Source: Purshia tridentata
Taxonomy: Eukaryota; Streptophyta; Magnoliopsida; Rosales; Rosaceae
DNA length: 46,512 nt
Assembly: GCA_003254885.1 (NCBI GenBank)
Contig: QANT01001167.1
Coordinates: forward strand, 1-46,512
Reading direction: 5' to 3'
Both the position numbers and the translations under genes were made by a program. Below, one piece after another: positions 19,516 through 32,600 of this stretch. The notes under the pieces are model-generated. The model worked only from the letters and a program-made list of their open reading frames with translations. It was not told the DNA's origin and did not search any database. Numbering within the stretch: the first letter of the stretch is position 1; each line of letters opens with the position of its first letter.

Positions 19516-20346
19516 ATGTCTTCACTTCCGCATCCGGTTCGAGACATCCTGATTCGATCGGTATGGTCCGACAACCTGGACGCCGAGTTCGAGCTGATCC
19601 GATCCGTCATCAACGATTACCCCCTCATCTCCATGGACACGGAGTTCCCGGGCGTTGTGGTCCGACCCGACGCCAAAGACCCGAATTTCAGGACCCGGGA
19701 GCCCAAGGCCCATTACCTCGTCCTCAAGGCCAACGTCGACAGCCTCAAACTCATCCAGGTCGGCCTCACCCTCTCCGACGACAGCGGCAACCTTCCCGAT
19801 TTGGGCACCAAGAACCTCTACATTTGGGAATTCAACTTCCGAGACTTCAACGTCGCGCGTGATATCCACGCGCACGACTCCGTCGAGTTGCTGCGGCGGC
19901 AGGGGATCGACTTCGAGCGCAACCGCGACTTCGGGATAGACTCGGTGCGGTTTGCCGAGCTGATGATGTCATCGGGCCTCGTCTGCAACGACGCGGTCAA
20001 TTGGGTCACCTTTCACAGCGCATACGATTTTGGTTACCTGGTTAAGGTTTTGACTCAGCGGGTTTTGCCGGACGAGTTGCCTGATTTCTTAAACCATGTG
20101 ACGGTGTTTTTCGGAGCCGGAGTTTACGACGTGAAGCACCTGACGAGGTTCTGCGCCAGCCTCTATGGTGGGCTGGACCGGGTCTGCCAGGCCCTGAATG
20201 TGAGCCGGGTTATTGGGAAAAGCCATCAGGCTGGGTCGGATAGCCTGCTGACCCTTCACGCGTTCCAGAGGATCAGAGATGTCTACTTCCGCAAGGATGG
20301 GATTGAGAAGTACGCCGGCGTTTTGTATGGTCTAGAGGTTTCTTGA
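19516..20346 (+). CDS. CAF1: CCR4-associated factor 1 (CAF1) deadenylase, plant CAF1-9/11 type
   Basis: A 276-residue protein in a single exon, the usual length and structure of plant CAF1 genes. CAF1 is the DEDD-type 3'-5' exoribonuclease of the CCR4-NOT complex. It shortens mRNA poly(A) tails, and plant members of this group respond to stress and defence signals. The catalytic residues are visible: Asp41 and Glu43 in SMDTEFPG, Asp171 in HSAYDFGYL, and His237 and Asp242 in [12 protein letters not shown]. The N-terminus is short (MSSLPHPV), as in CAF1-9/11. The start ATG follows AAGCC and is the first in the leader. The coding region is strikingly GC-rich (especially 19570-19990) against AT-rich surroundings. 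No frameshift or missing motif; probably functional. Confidence 0.96.
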   Translation: MSSLPHPVRDILIRSVWSDNLDAEFELIRSVINDYPLISMDTEFPGVVVRPDAKDPNFRTREPKAHYLVLKANVDSLKLIQVGLTLSDDSGNLPDLGTKNLYIWEFNFRDFNVARDIHAHDSVELLRRQGIDFERNRDFGIDSVRFAELMMSSGLVCNDAVNWVTFHSAYDFGYLVKVLTQRVLPDELPDFLNHVTVFFGAGVYDVKHLTRFCASLYGGLDRVCQALNVSRVIGKSHQAGSDSLLTLHAFQRIRDVYFRKDGIEKYAGVLYGLEVS

Positions 20347-23300
20347 TATTTCATTGAAATCTATTGCTTATAGATTTCTTTCTTTCTTAAGTAAATTTTG
20401 TACACATGGTTTCGCAACATTATCAATATTATTAGGCTTTCTTAATTTAATTTTTTCTATTTATATTTTGTGCATTCCATTCAATATCCTTTCTTTACTT
20501 TATTTTTTATTTAGGAGCTTGTAGAATGGGAGCTTTTGGAACATTGGTGGAAATGGGGTTTGAGTGTGGAAGATGTTAAGTTTGGGATGATAGAGAAAAT
20601 AATGGTTAGTTGGCCTTTGATGTTGGATTGTAATATTAAGTTGTTTAAGAGTATAATATGAGCGATTAGAAGAGAATTTTGATGGGTTGGAGGGGCTTGT
20701 CAAGTTGGATTCTCTTGGTATATGAAAACAAAAACAAGTCATAGTTTTTAGAATTCTTCTCCAGGTCATTGTCATAGGAATGGGTGTAGACCCCAGTTAT
20801 TATCATTTTGCCAGATGGTTGAATTCTATAAGAAGGTTGGACTATAGTAAGAGAATTAAGAATTGATATGGTAATCTCTTTTTTCTCCAATGTCAAGGAG
20901 CATATTATTGGAAGATATAATATACATGTATTTAAGTTCTCAGTAATGGGAACAAACCAGAGAAACCAATTAATTCTTGTGGTTCCTCTGCAAAAGAAAA
21001 AAAATAAATCTGATCAAGCATTGTATACAATTCAGCCCTTCACGCTAACCATGTGATAAATTTTGTGAGAGGAATGTTAAATTTACAAAAAATTATCAGC
21101 AGGAAAAGAAAGAGGAAAGATTGAATATGACTGTACTGTTTCTTTCTTACTAGGTTTAGTTGAGTCATCACTTTGTTGTTATGGTACTAGACTACTTGGT
21201 AATGAAGTCAGTCAACCTGGTGTGAGAGTAAGTAGCCAACTTGTTTGGCTCCCTGAATGATCAAATCTAGTCAAAATTCTGCTTTATTCGGTAAAATACT
21301 AGCATGCAGCCTTTTTCTCTAGCCGCTTTTGACAATTACAATTGTAATCTTTGAAAATTTGTTCAGTCTTTATGGACCACAGCATGTACTGTTGATTCGT
21401 TTGTCAAGCATATGCTTCTTCAATCTGGCCAATGTCATATTACCCCCAGCTCTGTCCTTCTGGTTGCTGGTTGACTATAAACCTTCTGGAAGATGAATAA
21501 TCATCAAAAATCAATAAAGATTCACATTGACATTGATGATGGCTCCTTTACTAATTTTTCCATTAATTCATTCTAGTTGCAACGACTACAGGGACAACTA
21601 CATTTTGTGGCATAAGGTGGAAATAATAATTAAAGTGAGATCCAGTGTGAAAACTACTGATATGATAGTGCTTTAAAATTTTTTGATAGATGATCATTTA
21701 CCAGGGGTGTTGCACCTGTAATCCAGGGATATTAGTTCAAAATGAGGTGAGAATTGAGAAGATGGGGAATCAAATTTCAGATTGCTGGACATTAGTTGTT
21801 ATCTGATTTGCATGCAATTATTAAATATTCCTGTAAGGTTGAGTGATTTTTCCATAAGGTGGCCCTTCTGGCCCTCTCAATATGAGGTTTCCTTTGCACT
21901 AACAGTTGCCAAATCGAGGACTGGTATAAGCAATGAAAGCAACATTCTCGTTGCATTGCAATGGGGGAAAGTGAAAGGCTTTTCTTTTTAATTGTTGATT
22001 CAGAAAATGAAGGCTGTTCATTAGATTTTCTGCTAGCCATTTCTTAATCATTATTTTCTGTTCTATGCAATGCAAACTGTATCATTTATTGCTCCATCAA
22101 TACATGCACACAGAAGAAACCACTTTGCATGGTTGTTTGTTAAATTTCAGTGCAGTTGAAAGCAATTATATCCAGCAGAATACCAACAGCAAATCAGGTT
22201 GTGGCATCATAAGTAGGACTTAAACCGTTCTATGCATCAATATGTTGTTCGGTAGTTGAGTTTAACTTTCATGAAAGATGATGGCCTTTGAATTTAGTGA
22301 CAATTGGAATGAGATGTTAAGACCATGGCTATGACAGATTATTTTAATGTCTGCTAAAATATCTTTGCTTCTCTATTCAGGCCTACTCATCAATTATTAT
22401 TATAGTAATGTTGCTTATCTCTGATACATGAATGAACAAATAATAGAAAACTATGAATTCCTTATAATTCCCCATCTTTGTTAGTTGATGCTTTTGAACG
22501 GTAGGTTTACTATTGTGCCAATTCTCTTTGAATTTCTGGGGGATTTTGATATTGAATTATGAATAGAATTCAACCTTTACCTCTGATATTGCCTCTTATA
22601 CATATGTATATATGTATGTATTTGCAATGTGGATCCTATATTGTAACTTCATTCGATCTAATTGAACATGAAATTGTCAATCATGGACTTGCCTGGTTTT
22701 GACCGAATCAACTGGTCTTAAATGCATTTGCAGAAGTTGTAGAATTTTCTTTTGATATATAGGCATGAACACCTGCAACTACACATGCAGGTGATACAAA
22801 CATGCATCTGTGTGTGAACTTTTCTGACCATGTTTATGTCTTTCATTCACTTTGCATCATGGGCTTTGCAGTTAAATGAAAATTTTTTTTCTTCTTTTTA
22901 TCAGATTTAAATGAACAGGTTGATTGTTGCATTTTTAGCGTGACACCTGCTTTGGTATTGAATACACTTTGATTTTAATCTCCATATTAGTTCCCTTCTA
23001 TTTTCTTTCAGAAGTTTGGAAATGTGCTCTTTTATAAGGTCCTGTAATTTATTGTATTTTTGTGCGAATTTCAAGGAAGAAACTCAAGTTTTAGTTGTCA
23101 GGAGACTCCTAAGAGCATTGTGAAGTGTTTTCATCCCATCACAAATTGCTCAACTTGTGCCTTCCATTATGTCAAGCATGCCTTATCTCATTTCGTTTTA
23201 TAAACGGCTTTTATCTAACTGATCATCAATCATTTTTAATAGTGATATGTGGTTTGGTTGAAACATAAAGCTTAATCCATATATAGTCTGCTTGATTTCT

Positions 23301-23860
23301 GTATCTTGTTAGTTTACAGAGTCACAGTTTTGAGGGGTCCTTGAAATGTCTTCTGCGGATATCTTGAAGTCTGGTGGCTAGTTTGAATTCTCTGCACATC
23401 AGGTTCATGTCTGTGACTTATAACTTTTATTTCTGTACCTCTTCAATTAAACATTGATTCTAGGCTACATGACGGTGTTGCACCCTTGGAGCTCTTTATC
23501 CCAGATTTGATTTTATGCTTAGAATACCTAATTAAAGAAACCTTCAGCTACTTTTATCAAAGTTTAAAGGTTCCTAAAAATTGTATTGGCAGCTGAAGTT
23601 TATAAAAACTCGTGCATTAATTCCTTCTTTTCCTGTCTGTTGTGTTTTACATAATTGTTCTGATCATAAGTTCTGGTTTGTTATAATTCAAGTCATTTAT
23701 TTGTGGTTTTTGATTGAGTTTGTTATTATTTAGAATCAGATTCCTTTCTGTAAGAGTCTTTTTCTTTTCAGAAGCCACCAATTATGTTTATGCTGATTAT
23801 TGAAGCCATTAAGCCATTAAAATGGAAACATATCCTCTCTACTTAACACAGCAAGCAAAT
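20347..23860. other. Non-coding DNA downstream of CAF1
   Basis: The first 150-200 bp are T-rich and likely hold the CAF1 3' untranslated region and polyadenylation signals. Beyond that there are only short chance open frames and unremarkable AT-rich sequence, with a small TATGTA-type repeat near 22598-22620. No gene or RNA gene recognised. Confidence 0.5.
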
Positions 23861-24250
23861 GGAGAGGACCAGTTTACCAATCTGGACCATTACATGTTGC
23901 AGGTCCAATTGAATTGGGGCCGCATCCCATGTGGATGTACCATTTGGATTTCAACCAGATATTTCCATTTGTATGGGAAATTAGAGGAGCTGTCTCTCAT
24001 GAAGAAAAATTTACATTTTTCTAATTTTCATAGCCATTAAGATGGAAAAGAATCTTCACCTGTTATACTAGTGGGGGTGGACCAATCCTTCAATCTGGAC
24101 CATCTCATGGTGCTGGCACATTGAATGAGGTGGCCTCCCCATGCAGATCTATTTTTTGGATTCAACTGGTTTTCATCATTTGTATGGGAGATGGAGAGGA
24201 GCCGGATCCTGCTATGAAAAAATCACTCTTCTAATTGATCTTTCAGTGTA
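23861..24250. repeat. Diverged 211-213-bp tandem duplication
   Basis: CAATCTGGACCAT occurs at 23878 and 24091, and CATTTGTATGGGA at 23966 and 24177, with related sequence between and after (GGATTTCAACCAG against GGATTCAACTGG; TCTAATT near each unit end). The units are diverged, so this is an old duplication, probably of a repetitive element of unknown class. The small open frame at 23822-24040 lies in the first unit and does not look like a gene. Confidence 0.75.
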
Positions 24251-24405
24251 ATGTTTTTGTGTCTATGAGGAGTGTGACTATGTTGGTTGCTGTAGTCATT
24301 GCGATCTTTATAATATCCATTCTGTTTCCCAACGGAATCCTGCTTTCCCGATCACAATGAATGCACGTAATATTCATGCCTGGTGTATATTTTGTGCACT
24401 TGGAT

Positions 24406-24674
24406 CTCGTTTGGTGCATAGGATATTATTGAATAGAATAAATGATTAAATTCATGTGTATTCAAAAAAAATGTTTTTAACTTAAGAGTTATAACTTGTA
24501 TTAAGATGGACTAATCATAGGGAAAATTTATTCCTTCCAAAATGGGAGGATTAAATAATCCATCTTCTTTTCATCTTCTTCCTTCAAATTAGAACACATC
24601 ATTCATGTTTTTCCATAAATACACATGAATTTAATCATTTATCTTATTCAATACTATCCTTGTATCAAATGAGG
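24406..24674. mobile_element. MITE/foldback element with about 55-bp terminal inverted repeats
   Basis: The left arm starts CTCGTTTGGTGCATAGGAT and continues ATTATTGAATAGAATAAATG. The right arm, reversed, starts CCTCATTTGATACAAGGAT and continues AGTATTGAATAAGATAAATG. Both run on through ATTAAATTCATGTGTATT. The loop is about 150 bp and has no coding capacity. The flanking duplication is unclear, so the superfamily is not assigned. Confidence 0.75.
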
Positions 24675-27600
24675 CCTGGGAGTCTTGTGGCTAGTGGTAT
24701 TTTGTACAACTTATTTTCATGTCCATTTGTTTCTCCATATTTTTAATGGTTCAAATATTGTATTAGGAACTGAAAGGTATATCCTGGGATATATCAGTCG
24801 CTGCATGCTGTTTCATGTTGAAGTGCAAGTGTTCAAACGGTGAAAATTGAGATTCATATCATAGTTATAATTGTGCTTGTGCTGCTAAGACTTGGCGCAT
24901 CTAGTCTTAAAAGGGAAAAGATTTCACAGTAAGTTGTAGCATTCAATTTAGGAAAACTGGATATGCTTCAACGATAGGTTGTCAAATTTGCAGTGCCTTT
25001 GGGTTTGGCATATTGGTAAACATGGTCACTTAAATCTAAGTTCTGGTGGCCCGCTCAGATTTGTAGCTGGATTATTTTAATGCCTGACTAATGTTTTGAT
25101 GCTGTGGAACTCTCGTTGACCTTTTTCTTCTTCTTTAAGAAATAGAAGAAAAAAAATAGAGGGCTTAGAACTGGGTTCTATTTCATCCTATGAATGAGTT
25201 TGAGCCACAAGTGGGCTGGGTGAGGTTAAAAGGGATGAGTAGGAGTTGGTCTCTATCCATTGTGGGTCAACAATTTCGCAATCAAGTGACCAGATTATAG
25301 GACAGTGTTCCAGTGTTGATGGGAATGTTGCCTCGGCATAATTCGAGGTTGGGCTGCAGTTGATATTATTGAAAATATTTGGATCTACTTATGAGGCAGC
25401 TGTGGTTTATGTGTTCTATTGTCTTTGGTATTTGATTATCTCACTCTCTTTTTTTCCACTTGCCAGATTAGACAAGAGCTGGAATGAAGTGGATGTGACT
25501 TGTTGTGAAGGTCAGATGTTTGGTTGCGCTATGAATTCTCTCTTTAACAACAATTCATGATCACCATTAAAGGGGATGCCCAAATTTATGAATCAGAGGG
25601 AAAAAGATGATCAGTGAGTTGAAAAAAAAAGATTGAAAGAGTTGGGTTTTATTGCTTTTCATGAAAGCAGAGCATCTTGTTATGATCCCCAATGATTGAT
25701 GCCCTCATCCTCATCTTTGCTATATAACTACTGATCAGTGCTTAAGAATCATGGTTAAGATTGTGCATTGCAGGAGTCTCTTGTCTGCAGTTCTCATGAA
25801 AGTGCACTGATTTAGAATCAAGGCAGCAAAGTACATTTTCCAAACCAAATCCATGTTTTGTGGGAGCCTCATAAGGCAACCACATGCAACTTGCATCAAG
25901 TGCATGTGCTTAGTACACAATGGCAAATCCAAGATTACAGCATACTAGGGTACCCCAGAGACAACAACCTGTAGAATTTGGTCCCCATGAGTCATGGAAT
26001 TAGGGATAAGGAGGTGGTCCTCTCCCACAGGACCCTGACCCTACGTCCACACACAAATTTTTTGAGACTTTTAACAACCTGTAGTAATGAGAGTTGCGCA
26101 CATTACTAGGTTAACATTTTTTGTGGATATAGTTAAAGGACCACCTATACACAACCAAGATTAATGCAATGGATGGTTTTGAGAACCATGCATCACAAAA
26201 CCATATCTCCTATGAGACCTATCCTCTTAAATTTTTATTTAACGATATAATCAAATTACATAAAATATTCTTATTAGATAGTCTTGTATGTTACTAGCTA
26301 GACTGTCACTATAATTTATTGATTAGGTGAATTTTTATTTGAGTGCATAGTCGAAATGAACAATCTAATTATATACATATCAGATTATCTGATTTGGATT
26401 CTCTGCTTCTCTTAATTTGCTTTTATAATCTTAACCGTGTAATAGAAATATAAGAGTTCATATAATTCTATTCACACTGAAAAATCGTTACTAGCTAATT
26501 ACCTTTTTTTGAAAGGCTTTGTTCAATACCTTTAAATAATAAATACTTAATAAAAATTAAAAGTAAAAAAGAAAACAAATAGCAAAAAAAAAAAANAAAA
26601 AAAAAACAAGAGACTCTAGATTCAAAAAGGATATTATCTTAAACTCATATAATTCCATTTCTTGTGGACCAACATGTACATCTCTACAAGAGAGATGGCC
26701 GGGCATGCTGATCATGCAACAAGATGAATTGATGTCAACCCTAGGATTGACTGATAGTTGAAACCATGCATAGTATACAAATGTTGGTTTCTACTGATGG
26801 ATGTGACCTACTTTTGGAGGTTTGAAACAAACCAAACACGCCATTAAATTGAAGGGTCACAGAACTCATGCATATATGGCAATAGCCAGTCCTCTTCTCT
26901 CATTAATTGATTGAGCAAAGATGAGATACCCACCAATCCGAGAACTAGAGAGAAGTAAATGAGTGTCTCTCAAGGGTGTCAATCTTCCCTCTGGCAATAT
27001 TTCTTGGGCCCTTGGGGGAGGCATGTGATGGAGAGTTACTTTGTACTTACTTTCACATGATATTAAAATCCAAACATGCCCTTCTCTGTAAATTTTATCA
27101 TTTTTTTGAATTTCATTTCTTTCCCTCCACCTCCAAGTAATTGTATATATCATCCCCTTGAGTTTGAGTGAATGCATTTCTCCTTATTAAATGAGAGCTT
27201 CGGTTGCGTGTGGATTAAGTAAAACATGTTCAGTATCTCAGTGAGACTACTAGCTAGAGGGTAATAACTCCAAAATCAGGCCAATAACTCTCTCTCTCAC
27301 ATTTTATTCTGTCTTGAGGGCAAGCTGCAAATTTATAAGCTTCTAGGATACAGTGAAGCCCAACATAATTTTCTATATCGTTGGTATGCATCAGGGCATT
27401 CTGGGGGCTCGGGAGAAATTATAAAAATGAGATTTTCGACATTTTATATATATATTACTTAGATTTAATATATATATATATATATATATAGTATAACAAG
27501 GGACTTATAAATATAGCTTCAAGTTCAAAAAAACACCCAATTATGGAGTAAATTTCATCTGGATCCACAAATTAAAAAATATCTTTCAGAATATCCACAA

Positions 27601-28412
27601 ATTAACATCTAAATTGAAAAAGTAACTTCAATTTGGTGAACGGTTAGTGTTGGGGTTAGATGCTAGTGCGGCAAACTATAACATGGTCACGGCACATTTA
27701 ATGACCTGATGGGTTAGATCATTTTCTAGGCCTAGTGTTGATAATATTTTTAAGGTGAAAGTATCAGTGATTGAGTTTGAGAATGATGAATGGAACATGT
27801 GCTCTGATGAGAAGGATGATGGAAATAATGTCCTTAAATCTGCCGCGTCATGGTTGGCCATTTTGGCATTTAACCCCAACACTAACAACTCATCAAAAGG
27901 AAGTGAGTTTTTCAATTTAGATGATTTATAAATGTGTTCTTAAACGATATTTTTATTCATGAATCCAGAAGAAATTCATCATAGGTGTTGGAAAAATTAT
28001 TTGTTGATAACTTTTTTATCGATCACTGTTGAGTTAACAATCACTACGAGTTAAATTTTGTGCTCCCCCTAGGTTTTTCCCATCCATTTTCTTTCCTCAC
28101 TCCCAAACAGGGTGTAAATGTTCTGAAGACAAAATATTGCAGATCTTTTTGGGGAGCATGCTCTTATAATAAGTTTTATATATATAAAGCTAAGGGAGTA
28201 TTTCCAAATACTAAAAAAGTATGGGGTAAATTGTGGAAATATTAAAACATTCAAATTCTTGTGAGTTAAGGTTGTGTGATGGAGCTACTAGCTACATCAG
28301 CGTACATTAAAAAAAAGAGACTGTCAAGAAATAAAAGCTCTACTTAACACAAGTACTACAAATATTCAATACCCTCAAGTCTCAAGTCTCAACTAAAAAA
28401 TTAACATTTAAT
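24675..28412. other. Long non-coding interval
   Basis: AT-rich, with only chance open frames. It includes a poly-A run with an undetermined base at 26596, a (TA)n microsatellite at about 27468-27490, and sequence near 27540-27930 with a 79-codon minus-strand frame that I do not recognise and consider unlikely to be a gene. The last few hundred bases are the OFP promoter side. Confidence 0.45.
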
Positions 28413-28712
28413 TTGAAGTCTGTTTTAAATACACAAAAATGCAAAAAGACCCCACCACACCAGTTACAACTTACAACTTACTTCCTTCCCCCCAACCCCC
28501 ATTTTATTTATTTATTTATTTTTATAAATATATATTTTCTTTTTCCTTCGTCTCCCACTACTTTAAATCATCTTCACTTCCCCTACAACCCTCTCTCTGA
28601 CTACCCCATTAATGCCACATTTCACAGCTCCAACATAAAAAATCATTTCATAGTTTTGAAACCCGCATTCATTTCTCACCAATCCATCCACCCACAAGAA
28701 AATCAAAGAGAG

Positions 28713-29633
28713 ATGGGCAAGAAAATGAAGCTCCCATTTCTCTCCAAGAACACAGCAGCTGAGGCCACCAAGTCTCCATCATCATCATGGCCTTGGCCTT
28801 CTTGTACCCAAACCAGAACCCTCTCTTTCAGAACAAGCAATGACATTATCTTCAAGACCATGAACTCAGCCTACTTTGACACAACAATGGATGTGGTGGT
28901 GGACAGCACACCAGAGTACTCATTCTTCACAACTACCTCATCTGAGTGCGCAAGCTTCTCCACAGCCTCTGAAGACTCAGGAGGAGGAGGAGGAAGAGAC
29001 CCAATAGAGACAGTGATCAAAGGGTTGAGGTCAGAGACAGACAGGCTCTTCTTTGAGCCAGGTGAGACCAGCTCCATATTAGAGGAGGCTAATAAGGCAT
29101 CATCAGGTAGTAGTAGTAGTACTACTACTACTAGTACTGATAATATTGATGAGAAGAAGCTTGTAAAAGTTCCATTCAAGGAAAGCACTGTGGTTTTGTC
29201 AATGGATTCAAGAGACCCTTGCGTGGATTTCAGGAGGTCCATGGAGGAGATGGTGGAGGCTCATGGTTTGAAGGATTGGGAGCATCTTGAAGAGCTTTTG
29301 TGTTGGTATTTGAAGGTCAATGGGAAAAGCAATCATGGATATATTGTTGGAGCTTTTGTTGATCTCTTGGTAGGTCTAGCAATTAGTAGTAGTACTAATA
29401 CTAGGGCTTCTTCTTCTTCTTGTATTATTTATTCTCCTTCTTCTCCTTTATCTTTGTTTTATAATAGTACTACTACTTCTTCTTCATCTTCTTCCTCTGC
29501 TACTACTCGCTGTGTTTCATCAATAGAACCCGATGATGAGGAAGAGTCTGAAAGTACCACTCCTTGCTTATCTTCATTGCTGGAAGATGAAGAAGAGATT
29601 AATGAAGAAGATGATGATGATGTTTCATCTTAA
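28713..29633 (+). CDS. OFP: OVATE family transcriptional repressor, OFP13/15/16/18 group
   Basis: A 306-residue intronless protein. Plant OVATE proteins are nuclear repressors that interact with TALE homeodomain and TRM proteins and restrain organ elongation. The start is the ATG of MGKKMKLPFLSKN, the conserved N-terminus of this subgroup; the frame stays open 100 codons further upstream, but that part is T- and P-rich leader sequence without family similarity. Conserved blocks are WPWPSC (about 26-31), LSFR, and FKTMNSAYFDT (47-57) near the N-terminus. The OVATE domain is at about 163-222 (MDSRDPCVDFRRSM..., HLEELLCWYL, HGYIVGAFVDLLVGL). The tail is Ser-rich, then acidic (EDEEE, EEDDDD). A Gly run (about 90-94) and a Ser/Thr run (131-141) are coded by trinucleotide repeats. 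Confidence 0.93.
   Translation: MGKKMKLPFLSKNTAAEATKSPSSSWPWPSCTQTRTLSFRTSNDIIFKTMNSAYFDTTMDVVVDSTPEYSFFTTTSSECASFSTASEDSGGGGGRDPIETVIKGLRSETDRLFFEPGETSSILEEANKASSGSSSSTTTTSTDNIDEKKLVKVPFKESTVVLSMDSRDPCVDFRRSMEEMVEAHGLKDWEHLEELLCWYLKVNGKSNHGYIVGAFVDLLVGLAISSSTNTRASSSSCIIYSPSSPLSLFYNSTTTSSSSSSSATTRCVSSIEPDDEEESESTTPCLSSLLEDEEEINEEDDDDVSS
29108..29133. repeat. 26-bp perfect palindrome from trinucleotide repeats inside OFP
   Basis: (TAG)4, then TA, then (CTA)4 is its own reverse complement. It encodes the Ser/Thr run before the OVATE domain and is likely to be slippage- and hairpin-prone. Confidence 0.95.
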
Positions 29634-32600
29634 TTAATTAGCTTAGGTGATGATTATGTTTTGCTTAAATGGAAATATATGTATACCAGTAGTGGAAATT
29701 AATGATACTGATGAAACTTTTGGATGGCTTTCTTTTTTTCTTTCTCTCTCTTCCTTCACAGTGCCAAACACGTGCCAAGAATGCACGTGTGTGGGTAATA
29801 GTTTCCCTTTCCTAATGCATTAGTCATGATTTACCATTTTAATATGAGTACTAATTAATATCGATTAGGTAATACTAGTTGGATCATATCTATTAATCAC
29901 ATTTTTACAAAAATAAAATCTTGAATTGATCACATCTCTCTCGCCAAAATAAAATTAATTTTTAAAAGTTGTTAATTTGATCAAAAGATGTGATACAAAT
30001 AGTTTTTTTATGAGGCTTAAGTGTTTGCTATTTTGGGAAACCTTTGGTCATACTTGAAGGCAAAAATTGAATCTTTTAATACATAAGACAAATTAAAAAT
30101 CTATCGGTGAACTGTAGAAGACATCATCATCAAATTGATAGTTAAAAAAGTATACTATGAAATGAGGTCCCTCATGAATAAGCTTGCTTCAACGGCATTC
30201 TATTCCATGTGGGAAACTTAATTATGGCATTTTCTCTTTTTTAATGTAATTGAATATGCTGAGATTTGATCTTCAGCAACTCACCACACTGATACAAGTG
30301 TAGGCACTGTGATTGAGTATCGTATATCGATATTCACCACTGCCACTGGGTGTGATCCACAAGGGATCGAGTACTCAATTCTGAAATGTCAAGCAATCAG
30401 AGCCCTTGAATTTGAAATGGACAGTCATTATCAATGATAGCTACAAGTCCAGCCCTCAAGTTTGGCATGGTCCTACACTCATTTCCTTGAACCTGCAGGC
30501 TTATCAAATTGTGCTCATTTGTTTTGAGAAATGTTGTCTTGCAGTGGCCACTAGAACTTGAACATGGGAATATGAATCCATGGTTTTGAGGGTCATGTAG
30601 CTACAAGATTAAGGAAGAAAACAAACTCCACCTGCATGTATATGCCATTCAGCAGTTAAAAGTGGCCAAAATAATGTCAGATATAGATATTGGGTGTGTG
30701 TGAGTATGTGTTATTTATTTTTTTATATATTTTTTTTCTCTTTTTGGGAACCTTATCATCATCTCCCTCTGCCCTGAATAATTTGAATCTCTCTGTTATG
30801 GGACTTATGCAAAAGAGCTTAATTGCTAGGTGTTGTGAGAAAAAACAAGAAGAAGACATATATTCTTAGAGAGGTGATAAGAGAATGTCAGAATTTGAGT
30901 GGTGCAAAGGAGCAGTTCAAGTTAATTAGATACAATATTATGTTGGATGGGAACAACTCAGGTTAAATCCCATACCTAGAATCTAGATATCGATCTTGAT
31001 TCTTGACCATTACTAGTATTTGGTGGTCATATAAGGATGTAGTAACATTTTTGCTAGCTATATTGGGCAAAACTAAATCTAATGAAATTTATATAACACA
31101 AATAAAAAAAATGCGGAATTAGGAACAATCCACTATCAAATGCGGAAATATATTACATTGTTAAATTATTAAGTACATTTTAATTTAATTGTGTGATTCA
31201 AATTTATAACATATATAACATGTATTATCTAACAAAATAAATTACCGTACGTTATAAATGTCTCATATTTATCACTTTTGACACCTTTTTATCTTGCTCT
31301 CCTTACTAGGGGAGTGATGGATAGATTAATGAACCCATAAGAGTAATTACCATCAGAAAGGATAGAATATATCAATATATTGAGATTTTGTGTATAATTA
31401 CTCTCTTTTTTTTCTTTAATGTAAAAAAGAAACAAAAAAAAGGCTATTGGGTTCAAATTAACCACTAGACTCACCAGAAATTAACCACATGATCGACATT
31501 ATGATAAATGAAATTTTTTATTAATCAACTGGTCATAGTAATTAATAATCATTTATGTATTTTTCTTAAGAAACAACATGTGCATGACACAACGTAAGCA
31601 CCAGTTTTTTTATTTTTTGAAAATTAGGCTCAAGGTATGTGGGATATAATGAAACACAATAAGAATTATATAATCTTTCATCACTACAACATCTAGCTAA
31701 TTCTGGACAATCTTTACACAGTTGAATAAAGAATTACAAGTTCAAGTGATAGTTCGATCTAGAAAAAATCAAAGACCAAATTCTCAAGGCTTCACCCAAG
31801 AAGGACCATTAGATATTTAAAAATCATCAACTCGACATTGTAAACTAGAAGGTAACAGAAACAAGACAAACGAACAAAATTCGCATCCAAAGTTCGATCG
31901 CTACTCCATCGCAGTGGATCACTCGCCGCTCCACCAATGATCCGATTCAGTGTGCACCGCCACTAAAACTAGAAACTGGAAAAACTTTCATATTAAAAAT
32001 TGGAAAAACTCTTACTTAAAAAAGAAGAGTATCTCGTATGTCATACCAAAACCACAAAAAGGAGAGGCAGGGGAGAAGTGGGCCCGTGAGATACACGAGG
32101 GTCAGTGCTCCCTCGCCTGGAAAACTTGGCTAAGAAAGGGATAGAAGAGAATTTTTTTGTGGCATGGCAGCAAGGGTTTTTTGAATTAAACTGATGGTTG
32201 GACCCCACATAAGCAGCTGTTGGGAACTAAACTCCTAGGTCTGTGGCTAAATTTGAATGAGCTAGAGACAACCGCAGCTTAGTAGGCTGAAGTAGATCTC
32301 ACTCAAAATGTTACATTATTACCTTAATAAATTAATATCAAACAAAGTAGAGGGCGGTAAATAATTGTCAACGCCTCATGGTTCGAGAGTGTTTGGCTCA
32401 TCGATTCAGCATAGATGCCTCTTCAATCTCTGAGGCATGCATACATGCAAATTGCAAGATTCTTGCCTAAGCGCCGAACCTTCTAAACCTTGTGCCAACT
32501 GCCTACTATATTTTTTATAACTCAAATCTCTATAAGCAACGGAGGATAATGTTTAATTTATGATTATGGATTAGATTTACTAAATTAATTAATTAAGTTG

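Noticed and set aside
19522..20009. Other-frame and antisense open frames over CAF1
   Set aside because: Explained by the GC-rich codon usage of CAF1; no independent motif.
27676..27915. 79-codon minus-strand frame as a gene
   Set aside because: No recognised domain, no promoter or splice context; likely chance or repeat-derived.
28055..28165. TGCTCCCC ... GGGGAGCA as MITE ends
   Set aside because: Only 8 bp of inverted match and no target-site duplication.
28413..28712. N-terminal 100-residue extension of the OFP frame
   Set aside because: Low-complexity leader sequence with no family similarity; the conserved N-terminus starts at 28713.
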